Positions 20,267-32,320 are shown, counted from the stretch's first letter. The stretch is DNA of 64,000 nucleotides from Malachius bipustulatus (GCA_910589415.1 OU342633.1:13678858-13742857), one strand, 5' to 3'. The notes: a model not told the origin generated them from the sequence alone. Translations and numbers: made by a program.

Positions 20267-21448
20267 GAGAGGGTCTAACTTTCGAACCGCCTTGGACTCG
20301 AGAATTTTTATTTATTTTTATTTTTCATAAAGTTAGACCCCCTCTTCATTTTGGTGGCATTTTCAAAAATTTGTCGCTATCTCAATTAGGACCTGCACGC
20401 GGACGTGATATGTAAACCAATTAATCTAGCGTGTGTGTCTGTGGGAGAAGAGAGAAAGGAGAGGGAGCGCTAGGCTCCGCCGCCGGCTCTCGCTGCTCCG
20501 CGGCTAGATTAATCACGTCCGCGTGCAGGCCCTAATTGAGATAGCGACATGGGGTAAACAAATCTTGAAAGGGGATACTTAGCCCTAAAAAATGCCGGGT
20601 AGCGGAACCCGCTAAGCCTAATCCTTGCCATTCTATAGGACCAAACACGTTTGGTGACCCTGTGACCTTAATAATGGTCCGATTGAAGTCTACTGGGGCT
20701 CAAATCAAAGATTAAAAAAATTCCCGTCTGATGACGAAAAAAATTTTAACCCCACCCCCTTCTTTCATGGCAAAAAACCAGTTTTAAGAAAAAAAAGGGG
20801 GGAGGGAAATCGGTTTTTCTGCGGGCATCTTGCCAATATTGGCGGAATCGAAAAAAAAAATACCATTTTAAAGTAGGCATTCCAAAGTGTCATCTCCCAT
20901 TGGTTAGGCCCGACGCCCTAATATTAGCGAAAGTTATAGCAATTTGAATTTTAATTATGATTTCCCCTCCCCCTCCCCCCCCTAATCAAAATAGCGACTT
21001 CAAAATTTCAGGCATCATTGAGGACACTGCTGTCTGTCGATGAAAAAAAAAAAATTAAGTCCCTAAGTCGATTTTTTCCATGAAAAACACGCGAACACGG
21101 ACGGCGGTGTATTCGCACCGCGGCGGAACCCTGAAGAAAGGGCCTTAAAATTGAAAATGCGATATCTCGAGAACCGTTTGACCGATTTGGACCAGTCAAA
21201 GTTCAAATTACGCGTCTTAGAGAGCTCTTCATTTTTTGATATTTACTATGCTCAGAGTTGAATTAAGCGAGTTATGTGCAAAAAACCCATTGCCGATGTC
21301 TTCGCATGCACATTTCTCCGCCAGGGCGTCGATTAAATTTTTGAAAATGTCACCAAAATGAAGAGGGGGTCCAACTTTATGAAAAAAAAAATAAAAAAAA
21401 TTCTCGAGTCCAAGGCGGATGGAGCCTTTTTTTTTGACAGACCCTCTC
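20267..21448. mobile_element. TIR element, about 1.2 kb, with nested inverted repeat
   Basis: The ends GAGAGGGTCT (20267) and AGACCCTCTC (ending 21448) belong to inverted arms of about 115 bp (20267-20381 and 21334-21448). Inside, a second inverted pair (about 20373-20410 and 20512-20550) encloses a GC-rich core. No transposase is encoded. It lies in intron 2 of the SAM gene, about 20 bp upstream of exon 3. The target duplication is not clear. Confidence 0.85.
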
Positions 21449-21683
21449 CACTACAAGACTACTGCTGGTTCTGGTATCTAAAATGAACATTATGAGAAAT
21501 GTTAGGTAACTAATGGAAATATGTATTAAAATATGTATGGAAGTAAAAAATCAAAGCTGCTTTTGAATTGATCGTAGCTTGGATTGTATTGTTTTCATTT
21601 TCTGTTTTTCAGCAAATCCTATTTTCTTTATAACTTTGGAAGTGAGCCATCATTTCAAAGATAATTTCTTATATCTTTGATAA

Positions 21684-22250
21684 GGTAAATATTTACATCC
21701 ACGTATCCTAAGTTTCATCAATTTTTTCGGGACCGAGGAGCGAAATAGGGGTGCTGGGTTGGTAAGAAGCCAAAAACAGCTATTGCAAACTAATATCAAG
21801 GTCACAACTAAGGCCTCTTTGATATTACGGTCGAATAACTATTTTTTTATTCACTTTCAGGGCAAGGAAAATCTTCGAAATTAACAGTAGCACGATTATT
21901 ATTTTGCATTTGCATTCCAAAAAGCCTTACATCAATCCCTGTTAGTCTGAATACGATATGAGAAAGCGGATATAGTGCGGGTCCTGCTTGCGTGCGCTTC
22001 GAACCGGTTGGCATTGTCGTCAAGCATTGTCATATTTGTTACTTTCAAGACCCCGCGTATTTATTCGCGATTCTCGCCAGGACCGGACTCTCAAAACCTT
22101 TTTTTAGTGCTGTTTTTTTTTTTTGGCTAACCAACCAACCATGCATTTCCAAACGCAAATGAATACCTTCCTGGTGTTATACTATAGCTATGTTCTTCAC
22201 CCCTATATACCATAGTGAAACTGTAGGAGACGCAGATGTAAATAATGACC
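21684..22250 (+). mobile_element. MITE with 8-bp target duplication (copy 1)
   Basis: Inverted ends start GGTAAATATTTACATCC and GGTCATTATTTACATCTG. Flanks TTTGATAA (21676-21683) and TTTTATAA (22251-22258) form an 8-bp target duplication with one mismatch. A second copy in opposite orientation lies at 28168-28750. The 8-bp duplications point to hAT or P-type mobilisation. No coding capacity. Confidence 0.85.
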
Positions 22251-22724
22251 TTTTATAATAATGGGCAAGTAGGTATACTGCACCAAAACTTAAAAGAATT
22301 CATACAAAAACTAAAAAACTCCATCACCCAGAAACTATACCTACCTAATTTCAAATAGCGGAAGAGACAGAAAAAGGACCTTTATTTTTATAAATTTATT
22401 TTATAAAGTTAACCATGTAATCAGTTTTGTTACAAATTGTTTCCCTAATTAATATAAATTCTTTAATGGGCAGAAGATGATGTGTTTTCTTGGTGGAAAT
22501 TTTTTTTACTACACCTCATTGGGATTTCGTAAATGGTATGAGATAGGGTCGGTTAAATTAGAGAAAAGTTGTGCTGTTTTATGCTTATTAGAATCTGAAA
22601 GAAATAGGCCAACTTCAGTCGTTTCTGAAATATCCTGAAGAAACTGAAAAATAGAAATTCCTAATTTCAGTTTTTTCTTTTTTTATTATTGAAGATAAAT
22701 AAATTATTTTTTATAGGTTTACGT

Positions 22725-23213
22725 AAGTCGTCAAGAGCTATATCGATTTGACATTTCAAAAATGTTCATAGTCGACTATAGATCTTATATAGTTTTCATA
22801 GTCGACTTTTCTTTTTCTTATGCCCGTCATATTGCATTTTAATGTCATTACATACTATTCATGTCATCATAGAAACCATAAATTTATCACATCAAAGAAA
22901 ATTCTTAAAAAAATTATTCTTCTTTTTTCGAAAAAATAGCCTTTTGTTTAATCGGATGTCATAAAAAAACGTAAGTAAGGCAAGTAAGGTTATAGGTATA
23001 TTTTGTTTCCGAAAAAAGAAGAAAAACATTTTGAAGAAATTTTTTTAATGTGATAGATTTTTGGTTTCCTTGTTTTTTTAATGCCGAATGACACGAAAAC
23101 ACATAAATGGTGGCCATAAGAAAAACAAAAGTCGACTATGAGAACCCTGGGATCTATTATAAGTGGGCTTTGAAAATTTTTGAAACGTCAAATGGATAGC
23201 TGTTGACAACTTA
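22725..23213. mobile_element. Short TIR element, about 490 bp
   Basis: The ends around GTCGTCAAGAGCTAT and the reverse complement GTTGTCAACAGCTAT flank arms that continue into GTCGACTATAGATCTTAT (near 22772) and its inverted counterpart GTCGACTATGAGAACC (near 23134). The middle is AT-rich and non-coding. It directly abuts the Tc1-like element at 23216. Confidence 0.7.
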
Positions 23214-23215
23214 TA

Positions 23216-25387
23216 CAGGGTGATTCATGAGTGACCTTACATAGACCAATGGTGATAAGCGGAATTCAAGGCGGGTCGAAAACCACAAAAGAATTTTTTT
23301 TTGTGTGATTGGTTAAGAAGTTACAGGGTGTTTTATGTCTCAGGTACAAAACTTTGATAGGCGATATTTCTGAAACGGCTGGAGATATTTTGTAGAAATT
23401 TACTAGGAATGGTGCATTCCGGAAACTCATCAAAACCGCATTCTGAGTTAATTAAAAATCCAGGACCGGACTTGAATTTTTGCCCCCATGGTCTTTGTTG
23501 AAAAAGTTAATTTTCTGACCATGCTACTGAAAAACTGTCATCGAATTTGAAAAGATAAGAAAAAACTCTATAGAAATCATTCTTCAATTTGAACGGCACA
23601 CCCAAACCGTCTCGAAAAAAAAATGTCAAAGTAAAACTTCTCAGTAAATTATCGTTTTCGAGCAGACATATTTTACTTAATGTTCGTCTGAATTCCTTCA
23701 AATTTATTTTTTGACTTGTTTCTGTGGGAAAAATGTCAGTGTAAATGAAATGTTATCAATATTAATGTTATAAACGGTTCTCAAAATGTCCTTTACCAAC
23801 TTCAATACATTTCCTGCAGCGTTTCCATAAATTTTGGTTTTCTTTTTGGATTATTTGCCTGTTGTTTCTAATTTCATCAGCAACTACCAGTATTCGCGTC
23901 CTAAGCTCCTCTCTGGTACTTACTTCCGTTTTTTAGACTTCCTGCTTCATATGGCCCCATGGGTAATAGTCTAAAACAGTGAGGTTGGGGGACCTAGGTG
24001 GTCAGGAATGAGGGCCGCCGCGCCCGAACCAACTATTGGGGTACTCATTGTGGAGATGCTCTCTGACTTGTCGAGAAAAATGCGGTGGTGCCCCATCTTG
24101 CTGGAAGGAAAGAGCACGCCTGTTCACGTTCGCCTCTGCAAGCAAGCCGGGCAAAATGACTTGTAGGAAAAGTAAATAAATTTCCCCCGTGAGCCGCCCA
24201 GCAAAAAATGGGGTCCTATTAGGGTATCATTTGCAATGCCACACTGCCATTTATAGAAAATCTGTTGCGCGAGTTCTTCTGAACAACAGAGCGCGGATTT
24301 TCATATGCCCATAGGTGGGAGTTTTTTTTTATTCGTTACACCATCCCGCGTGAACTGAGCTTCGATCAGTACACAAAATTCTACGCAGTCCATTCAATGG
24401 AACTTCATTGAATGATTGAAACCTCTGTACGCTTTGTACGTGACAGGGATGGCATCCGCTCTTCTTTTTTTCAAAGTTCGCCATACTCTTGATTGAGAAA
24501 TGCTCAGTGCTTGCCCAATTCTTCGCGTACTTGTACTTGGATTTACTGCCACCATCTCCACGATGTTTTATGGCTCAGATTTTCCAATTGAGGTTCAGCA
24601 TTCCTTTGAACTCAGGGAAATATGCCGTGGTTTCGAGAAAATTGGAAAACAGACGCGAAACGTTACATGGGCCGGTGTTCTTCGATTGTGATCTTCTATG
24701 GTATTCTCTCGCAGCTTTGCTCTTGAATTTCCATTGCAGAAACTATACACAAACATAATGTCTGGTATTCGTTATTAGTGAAATGATTTGTGATTATTAG
24801 TGAAATCTGAAAATTTTGTAGTTGACACCTGATTTCCCAGTAATAAAGCTTGGCCTTCTCTCCATCATTTTTCCCACAGAAACAAGTCAAGAAATAAATT
24901 TGAAGGAATTCAGACGAACATTAAGTAAAATATGTCTGCTCGAAAACGATAATTTACTGAGAAGTTTTACTTTGACATTTTTTTTTCGAGACGGTTTGGG
25001 TGTGCCGTTCAAATTGAAGAATGATTTCTATAGAGTTTTTTCTTATCTTTTCAAATTCGATGACAGTTTTTCAGTAGCACGGTCAGAAAATAAACTTTTT
25101 CAACAAAGACCATGGGGGCAAAAATTTTCAAGTCCGGTCCTGGATTTTTAATTAACTCAGAATGCGGTTTTGATGAGTTTCCGGAATGCATCATTCCTAG
25201 TAAATTTCTACAAAATATCTCCAGCCGTTTCAGAAATATCGCCTATCAAAGTTTTGTACCTGAGACATAAAACACCCTGTAACTTCTTAACCAATCACAC
25301 AAAAAAAATTTCTTTTGTGGTTTTCGACCCGCCTTGAAGTCCGCTTATCACCATTGGTCTATGTAAGGTCACTCATGAATCACCCTG
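23216..25387 (-). mobile_element. Tc1/mariner-type element with about 520-bp TIRs, dead
   Basis: Inverted arms 23216-23735 and about 24868-25387 start CAGGGTGATTCATGAGTG and are flanked by TA. The interior carries a minus-strand transposase relic. The architecture matches the complete element at 51590-54776 (long TIRs, TA duplication, a similar transposase type), but the sequence differs, so it is a separate and older family. Confidence 0.85.
23740..24760 (-). pseudogene. Degenerate Tc1/mariner-type transposase
   Basis: Minus-strand reading across several frames gives recognisable pieces: a PPRSPNLTVLDYYPWGHM segment near 23985 (the catalytic SPDLTxxD-type box, with the first D changed to N), and a C-terminal EIIQKENQNLWKRCRKCIEV tail. 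Multiple stops and shifts are present. The pattern matches the transposase type intact at 52383-53447. Confidence 0.7.
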
Positions 25388-25715
25388 TATAAACCTACAA
25401 AAAATTATTAATTTATTTTCAATAATAAAAAAGATACGACTGAAAAAGGAATTTAGATTTTTAAATTTTTTCAGGATATTTCAACAACGTCAAAATATTA
25501 ACAAGCATGAAATTGTGCAACTTTTCTCTAATTATTTAACCTGCTGTATCTCTTACCGTTTGCGAGATCCCAATGATGAGTAGTACAAAAATTTCCCACC
25601 CTGTATGGTGATGCAAGAAGGCAGGTATAATAATTAAAAAGTACTCAGAATTATCACTATGCAAAAAATAGCACGCGCATTTTCTTAAATATCAGAACAA
25701 AAGATAAATATTTAC

Positions 25716-25858
25716 ATTTCTGCCTCCAACTAAATCTAGCGCTCCCATCCACCCTCGCCAATTACTCCGAAGTCTTATTTGGTCTCCTATAGCCGGCACA
25801 AGCATCAAAATTTCTCTCTCTTCCATCAGTCGGAGAACATGCAAGTCTATTTTGTGTT
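25716..25858 (-). CDS. SAM-domain gene, exon 2
   Basis: Acceptor CTCTCTTCAG at 25859-25868 and donor GTAAAT at 25715. The exon supplies EHKIDLHVLRLMEEREILM and the following LVPAIGDQIRLRSNWRGW, the second half of a SAM-like helical bundle. Joined to exon 1, the codon for its first Glu is split G/AA exactly across the junction, and the 210 nt of exons 1 and 2 end in phase 0, as exon 3 requires. It lies 5.5 kb upstream of exon 3. Confidence 0.65.
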
Positions 25859-26934
25859 CTGAAGAGAGATGGGAAACCAAAACAAGATAATATAAGATCA
25901 AAAAAAGAGGGAAGATAATTATTATTTATTTTAAAAATAGGCTGTGAAATTTTGAATCCATCAGGTCTTATAAACAAAACCTTACATGAAAACAAACATT
26001 AGCAAACAGTATAGGTAGGTAGGTTATACCTATCTACTAGGTAGGTAGGTACACTACTTATGTAGGTAGGTACCTGTCTTATATATCTGTTCATGAACAG
26101 TGGTAATATAATATACCTGTAAGGGACGATTCCTGAAGCCGTCTCTAAGGCGCCAAGATAAGCTCTAACCACGATAAGGTAAAATAAATCTGTCACAAAA
26201 TATTGAAATTAGCATGTTAGGAGATGCTTCAAGCTCTCGAAAGACCTACAATCTTTCACACAACAACCTGTCGAGTGATATACTCCAGACTGTCCTCAAA
26301 AGGGACGTGAGAACACTGGGGTTGAATTTTATTTTATCAGTCAGTTGGCCCGACAGCGAGCGTGAGATCGGACACACCGTATGTGCCTTCGTTAATATCG
26401 AATTTGTTATTAAAATTGTGACACTCTGTGTTGATGTGTGTGTGTGATTGACCAAAGGATTTATTACCATACCATTAATAATTAAAGGTGAGTTTTCTCA
26501 CTGAGTACATTATCAATTATTATTATTATGAAGAAATTATGATAGTGGCCTTGCTAGAATTTAACACTAATTGATAATACAACCAGAATGGCTATTTCGC
26601 ATGGCCCAACTTTCTTTGATATTAGATCGAAGCTATTTGATACAATAATGTAGAGCATAAAATTATTATTAAGTTAAAATTATTATCAAGTTTTCCTTCT
26701 ATTAATTTTCCTGGGAACTATGGGATAGGTTTATCTCCCATAGACCTCTCCCTTGAAGTGGATGGTATAATGTCTCGGCCGCATTTTTCTACATCCAAGG
26801 GGAGAGATTACTGGAAAGGAGCGTTCTGCCGGTCAGACGTCCTCACTGGAAAACTGTGGTGGTTTTCTTCCAGTTAGTCTAGCCTCGGAGCCGGATAGTT
26901 TGGGTAGGCCGCAATAAATTGTGTGTCTTTATTA

Positions 26935-27012
26935 TTTTCAGGGCTATCCTGCCTATGGCAGACCCCTATATCTTTTTCAGGGCTATCCCGCCTATGGCGG
27001 ACCCCTGTATCT
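26935..27012 (+). repeat. 39-bp direct tandem duplication
   Basis: Two adjacent units of TTTTCAGGGCTATCC(T/C)GCCT followed by ATGGC and GACCCCT, differing at a few positions, at 26935-26972 and 26973-27012. Confidence 0.85.
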
Positions 27013-27337
27013 TCGACTTATTATTTTATTCACCCAACTATTATAGCGGTCTCATTTTATTATTGAATTATTATTTGAAGAACCAGAGATATTGAGCTCA
27101 GACGTCAGGCGTGGTGGTTTATTATTATATTTTATTGAAGTGCCGTGGGGTCGCGGAAGACTACCTGCCGGTCAGGAGCTTTCTGGGGACACAGGCGATC
27201 CCCCCGTGATACCCTGTGCTTTGGGCTCTGGTTTGATAGTGGTCAACTTATAAGGGTACGTCTAATAATTAATTATCGAGCACTATGGCAAGAAGTAGAA
27301 ATTGGCAATTCGACAAGCGGCTGCCAACCTCCATGCA

Positions 27338-27425
27338 GCTGCCGCCATCATCAGGACTAGGCTGCCGCCATCATCAGGACTAGGCTGCTGCCATCATCAG
27401 GACCTGGCTGCCAACATCAGGAGCG
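27338..27425 (+). repeat. 23-bp tandem repeat, about 3.8 copies
   Basis: Units GCTGCCGCCATCATCAGGAC plus TAG start at 27338, 27361, 27384 and 27407 (last one partial). The period of 23 shifts frame every unit, so it is unlikely to encode a repeat protein. Confidence 0.92.
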
Positions 27426-27665
27426 ATTGCTGCTGCAGGCAGGAACTGCTTGCTACCACCGGGCGGAATTGTGCCGCTGCTCGACAAGGACGACACTTCC
27501 AGCTACCTATTCACTGGCCGCTGTCAACCACAGTCCATATGAAGAAGTGCATAAAATAATTACACGACATAAGCACCACAAGAGGCGGGTCGGGCATGGA
27601 GGCATACTGCCGGTCGATATGTTTTCGGGTGCAGCACGTAGCCCCTCCATGCCTACCTATTTATA

Positions 27666-28809
27666 CAGGGTGTTCTACAAGCTCTATGACAAACTTTGAC
27701 AGATGGTAGGTGGCTTGATTTTAAACATATTTTTTTTAATAAACATGAGTCCGATTCGTTTTTGTTTAGAAGTTACAAGCATTTAAAAAATCGTAATTTT
27801 TCAAGTTCAAGGCCCTGTAAAAGGAAAACGGTTCAAGATAGAGAAAAACGGCTTACATGTCCCTATTTTAACTTTTCATGTACTATCCAATGATGTAGAT
27901 GAAATGTTTATACAGGGTGATAAAAAATTTGAAAAAATCTGAGATTTCTCCACATTTACAAAAATAAAAGAAAGTACAAATGTTTCTATACCATAGGATA
28001 GTCCATAAAAAGTTAAAATAGGGACATGTAAGCCGTTTTTCTCTATCTTGAACCGTTTTCCTTTTACAGGGCCTTGAACTTGAAAAATTACGATTTTTTA
28101 AATGCTTGTAACTTCTAAACAAAAACGAATCGGACCCATGTTTATTAAAGAAAATATGTTTAAAATCGATCATTATTTACATCTGCGGCTCCTACAGTTT
28201 CACTATGGAACTTATATAGGGGTGGAGAACATACCTATAGTAACACCAGGAAGGTATTCATTTGCTGGGCAAATGAAAGGGAAAGCCACAAAACGGTGTA
28301 AAAAAATGGTTTTGAGAGTGCGGAGGGAGTGCGGTCCTGACAAGAGGCACCGATTAGATGCCGCAATTCCGGATAAAACCACTTCACCATAATTGCCAAG
28401 CATTCTATTCTGTGTTAGAGGTTCACAGAGGCGGACTGAGCGATATATCCGCTTTCATTACGTGTTCAGTCCGCACAGGGATTGATGCAATGATTTTCGG
28501 ATTATAAATTCAAAATAAATGCAAAATTCAAAATAAAAATCGTGGTACTGTTATTTTCGAAGATTTTCCTTGCCCTGAAAGTGAAAAAAAAATAGAAATT
28601 CGACCGTAGTGCCAAAGAGGCCTTAGTTGTGACCTTAATATTAGTTTGCCATGGCTGTTTTTACTTTCTTACCCACCCAGCACCCCTATTTCGCTCCTCG
28701 GTCCCGAAAAAATTGATGAAACTTAGGAGCCGCGGATGTAAACAATTACCTTAAAATCAAGCAACCTACCATCTGTCAAAGTTTGTCATAGAGCTTGTAG
28801 AACACCCTG
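27666..28809. mobile_element. Palindromic TA-flanked MITE, interrupted
   Basis: The ends CAGGGTGTTCTACAAGC (27666) and GCTTGTAGAACACCCTG (ending 28809) are flanked by TA. The two halves mirror each other around about 27935. The right half is interrupted by another MITE (28168-28750), without which the element would be about 550 bp. Its arms share a segment around CGGCTTACATGTCCC with the element at 59638-60514. Confidence 0.88.
28168..28750 (-). mobile_element. MITE with perfect 8-bp target duplication (copy 2)
   Basis: Same family as 21684-22250 in opposite orientation. Flanked on both sides by TTAAAATC (28160-28167 and 28751-28758). It sits inside the right arm of the palindromic MITE, giving a clear insertion order. 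Confidence 0.92.
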
Positions 28810-29925
28810 TATATGTATATTTTATTATTTTATTTCATTTTGAGCCTCACCCCAAAGCGTTACCCCACGTCGAGCTCTTTAGGTGCCCTTCCCTGTACGA
28901 TTTTTATATTTATATTATTGGATTGATTCTACGTACAGGGCCGCGCCGAACCTGTTGTCCAGTCTGTCTGCACAGCAGCCTATTCTTTTCCTTAAGTAGT
29001 AGCTAACTGAATGAATATTTAGATTGCATCATGTCGAAGTAAATGCATCATAACTGGGTAGTGTACTCATAAGTGTATTTTTATTCTAGAAGACAGAATA
29101 ATTACAAAAACTCCACACGACACCTCCAGGTCAGTTGCTTCACAAGTCGTAAAGACGAGCTTCACGTACTTCATAAATTAAACCAGCAAAAGGTATGATA
29201 AACTCACATATTGTAGTAGATCTATAGCAAAGTGGTATCTACGATTCATCCTGATAAATATTAGCCACATCGGCAGATCGATCAATGATCTGGAAAGCCT
29301 TAAGTACCTGACAATGCAGGACTGTTGACTGACTGAGTAATGAGACGAAAAATTAGCAATAATTATTATGCTGGAACATAATCATGTCTCCACCACTGAT
29401 ATTTTATATTTATATGATTTTGTCACAGTCTCTGCTTACGAAATAATTTTAGGGCTTATTTATTTACTTATTTACTTATTTTCCATCCGGACACCGTACA
29501 TACCTATATATTTTTAGTTGTTCAAAATATCACAACTCAAAAGTGAAAATACAATAAAAAATATGGAACAATGATGATGTAAAAATTACGTAGAAATGCG
29601 AGTGGCCCGTGATCTGCAATTATTACAATTTTTCTTCTTTTTTAAATAAGAAAATCGCCTGACAAAAAGAAAATTTGTTTTTATTGCTTCGTAATAGTAA
29701 CCTATACTCGCAACAAAAATAAAAAATAGCAAACTACTTTCTGGTGAAGAGCGCCGTATAGTTAAGTAAAAAAAAGTTACAACATAATATAGAAACTATT
29801 CCATAAAAATACTCTAAAAATTGCCCTTATGAAAGTGAATTTATAAAATTGGGTGAAAAATACCACCTAAAAAATTAGAAGTAGGTACACTTTAGTACAC
29901 TTACCTACTTTAGTATTTTACTTAC
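28810..29925. other. No gene seen (intron 1 of the SAM gene)
   Basis: AT-rich non-coding sequence with short TTTACTTA-type direct repeats near 29460. Confidence 0.5.
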
Positions 29926-29992
29926 CTTGAAATATGGGAATTAAATGAGGCAATTTCCATTCTTCAAGAAGGGTGCAGGTTTCCTCATCCAT
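29926..29992 (-). CDS. SAM-domain gene, exon 1 with start codon
   Basis: ATG at 29992 opens MDEETCTLLEEWKLPHLIPI and continues FQ, ending in CAAG followed by GTAAGT, a near-ideal donor. This is helix 1 of a SAM-like domain, and the exon joins exon 2 in phase 1. Intron 1 (about 4.1 kb) and intron 2 (about 5.5 kb) are made largely of TIR elements and an LTR-like insertion. No TATA box or other core element stood out upstream. Confidence 0.6.
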
Positions 29993-31009
29993 AATAGGTA
30001 GTTAAATAGTTAATTAAATAAAATATTTAAAAAATGGCCACACTTCACTAGGTATTATAACTGTAACACAATCATACCAGAATACGCACAACGCACAACT
30101 TCCGTCTTCCTTCGCATGAGTAGTAGAACTAAACCAATATTGAGCAACTCCAACGTTAGAAGTACAGGAAGTTAAATCTTCAGAAATTCCTGCCTGAGAA
30201 CATTTAGATCTAAATTATTGCCGTTTCATTCAGACTGCAGTACGTGTGAAACACCAAGCTAAACTTTTAATGTAAACTTACTATACAACTAGCATGCTTG
30301 ACGTTTGAATTTGAATACAGGAATGTATGAATACAATTCTCACTAGACTGAATCTTTTTTGCCACTTATCGTCAATTTTAGGAAATATATAAATAATGGA
30401 ATTCACGAGGTTGTAAAATGCGTGTAGTTTTACAAAATCATTAACTCCGTAATTCAAATAGCCGATCCTGAAATATATTATGCTTTACTTTCGGTTGGTA
30501 ATTTGGGTCAGTATTAGTATTAAAGGCAGTAGACATATTTTAGAGGTTCCAAATTAATTTAATAAATCCGCCATTTGTTAAAGAAAGTATACCTGTACAG
30601 CCTTTTGAAACTTACAGCTTTTTCAAAGCGTCCAATCCAACTGAAACTTAACATTCAAACATCGACGGCAGTTCATAGTTAGAATTACTGCGTTCTATCT
30701 TTTGCATTTAAACTGAAATTACGCCGTTTAAATTCTACTGATCGGTTTGGACCAACTTAAGATTGTGACATTTAAGATTACGATCTTTTGGCATTTTATT
30801 TTACCTTTGCACAGGATTCGGAAAAATTAATCCTGAAATTTCCCTTTATTTACACCTTTCAAAAATACATACTTTTGATGTGAACAGATGCTGTTTATAA
30901 AACACATATCTCCTTTAAGAGCAGTAAACTGTGTAGGGATTCAAATTTTACAGGGCTAAGTTCAATTTTGTCTACTTGCATGATTTCTTTATAGTGAATA
31001 ATTAATCCT
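29993..31009. other. No gene seen; probable upstream region of the SAM gene
   Basis: This contains the sequence upstream of the exon 1 start codon. No clear core promoter motif stood out. From about 30850 it approaches the 3' end of the LINE. Confidence 0.4.
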
Positions 31010-32319
31010 CTATTATTATTATTTCTTCTGCATATATGTAGCATCTCGGGTCTCATCTCCCGGCGGCAAGCAACCATGTCGGGCTATCACCAAGACAAGG
31101 TCGCCATAGAAGATCTACTACATGTGTTTAGTTGGTGTGTTGTGTCAATTCTGTTAAATGTGTCGGATGTTCATCTATTTGTATGTCTGCGTACAGAAAT
31201 TTTCTAACGATGTGACATGTACTTATTATTGTGGCTTTCTGTAGTTCTATGTACGTATTTTTGTGCATTTTGAGTGTCTGTAAGCTTTTATGTAGTGTAT
31301 ATGGTACAACCCCTGTAGAGGACAAGACTATCGGTACGATGACTACCCTGTCCATCCTCCAGAGGCGCCGCACCTCCTGTGCTAGATCTATGTATTTTGT
31401 ATGTGTTTCGGTGTCCGTTTTCTGCAAGTTGTGTGTATTGGGTATCGCTATATCTATTATATATGTATTTTTGTTTTCTTTGTCTATTAATGTGATGTCT
31501 GGTCTGTTATGATGAATTGTTTTGTCTGTGATGATGGCTCTGTCATAGTATAATTTGTGAGTGCTATTTTCTAATACTGTTTGCGGGTTGTATTTGTAAT
31601 ATGGTGTATACATGTCGATGAGTTTGTACTGAGCTGCGAGTTTTTGATGTATAATGTTCGCCACCTGGTTGTGTCTATGTAGATAGTCGGTTTGTGTAAG
31701 TATCCTGCATCCAGCTGTAATGTGTTGTATTGTTTCCTGTGATAAATGACATTTTCTGCATGTATCGTCTGTGATTGTGGTGTCCTTGAGTATATTATGT
31801 TTTCTGTAGTTTTTAGTATTTATTGTTTGATCCTGTATAGCAATCATGAACCCTTCGGTCTCCCCAAAAAGGTTCCCACAACTAAGCCACTTGTTCGACG
31901 CCTGTTTGTCGACATGGTTCTGGCTCAGCTCATGGGGGTGTCTCCCATGGAGTTCCTTCTGGGTCCACGCCTGCTGTTTTGTATTATTATCTGTTATGGG
32001 TAGCTCCAAGTTTTTGTTATGTAGGTTTAAAGGTGTGTTGTTTCTGTCTGCGATATTTACGGCTTTGTGTAGTTTGGACGTGGTTTGTTTTGCGTGAAAG
32101 AACTCTCGAAGATTATTTATCTGTTTGTGGTGCAGATTGGGTATGTCAATAAGGCCTCTTCCCCCCATCTCTCTAGGTAGAGTCAGCCTTTCTGTGACTG
32201 ATTTAGGATGATGTTGTTTGTGTCTTGTGAGTGTTGTTCGGGTTTTCCTCTGGAGGTCTTCTAAGTCTGTCTGTGTCCATTGTATAACTCCAAACGAGTA
32301 TGTCAGTGTCGGTACAGCG

Positions 32320-32320
<1 letters not shown>
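31010..32320 (-). pseudogene. R2-type LINE: RT thumb and restriction-like endonuclease
   Basis: An open minus-strand frame runs from the microsatellite at about 32320 to a stop at 31128 (about 395 codons, no native start). It opens with RT-distal sequence (FGVIQWTQTDLEDL, then LPREMGGRGLIDIPNLH). It continues to a zinc motif CRKCHLSQETIQHITAGC and the restriction-like nuclease core RPDITLIDK with the IDIAIP strand, i.e. PD-(D/E)xK. This is the C-terminal part of site-specific-type (R2/R4-like) LINEs. The 3' UTR continues to an (AAT)n tail near 31012. The frame is unbroken, so the insertion is fairly young, but the RT core is missing. Confidence 0.85.

Larger units (their letters stand above)
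22490..25610. mobile_element. Outer TIR element split by insertions
   Basis: 22490-22722 is the inverted counterpart of 25391-25610. The right end reads CACCCTGTA, the CAGGGTG terminus style of TA-flanked elements; the left terminus is eroded. Two other TIR elements (22725-23213 and 23216-25387) occupy its interior, so this is the oldest layer of the nest. Confidence 0.7.
25998..27660 (+). other. LTR-element-like insertion in intron 1, no recognisable protein
   Basis: GC-richer than its surroundings, with a GTGAGT donor-like site near 26488, a GGCCGCAATAAA signal near 26910 and a CAG/CTG-rich possible gag-like frame (27302-27559) made mostly by the 23-bp repeat. The words TGCCGGTCAG or TGCCGGTCGA recur near 26828, 27168 and 27609. 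It resembles LTR or leader sequence of a retroelement, but no pol domain is present. Confidence 0.35.

Noticed and set aside
23507..25151. Mirrored frames in the 520-bp TIRs of the Tc1-type element
   Set aside because: Inverted copies of one another, no protein features; they belong to the arms.
31231..32097. Plus-strand cysteine-rich frames
   Set aside because: Antisense of the uninterrupted R2-type endonuclease frame, which has clear motifs.
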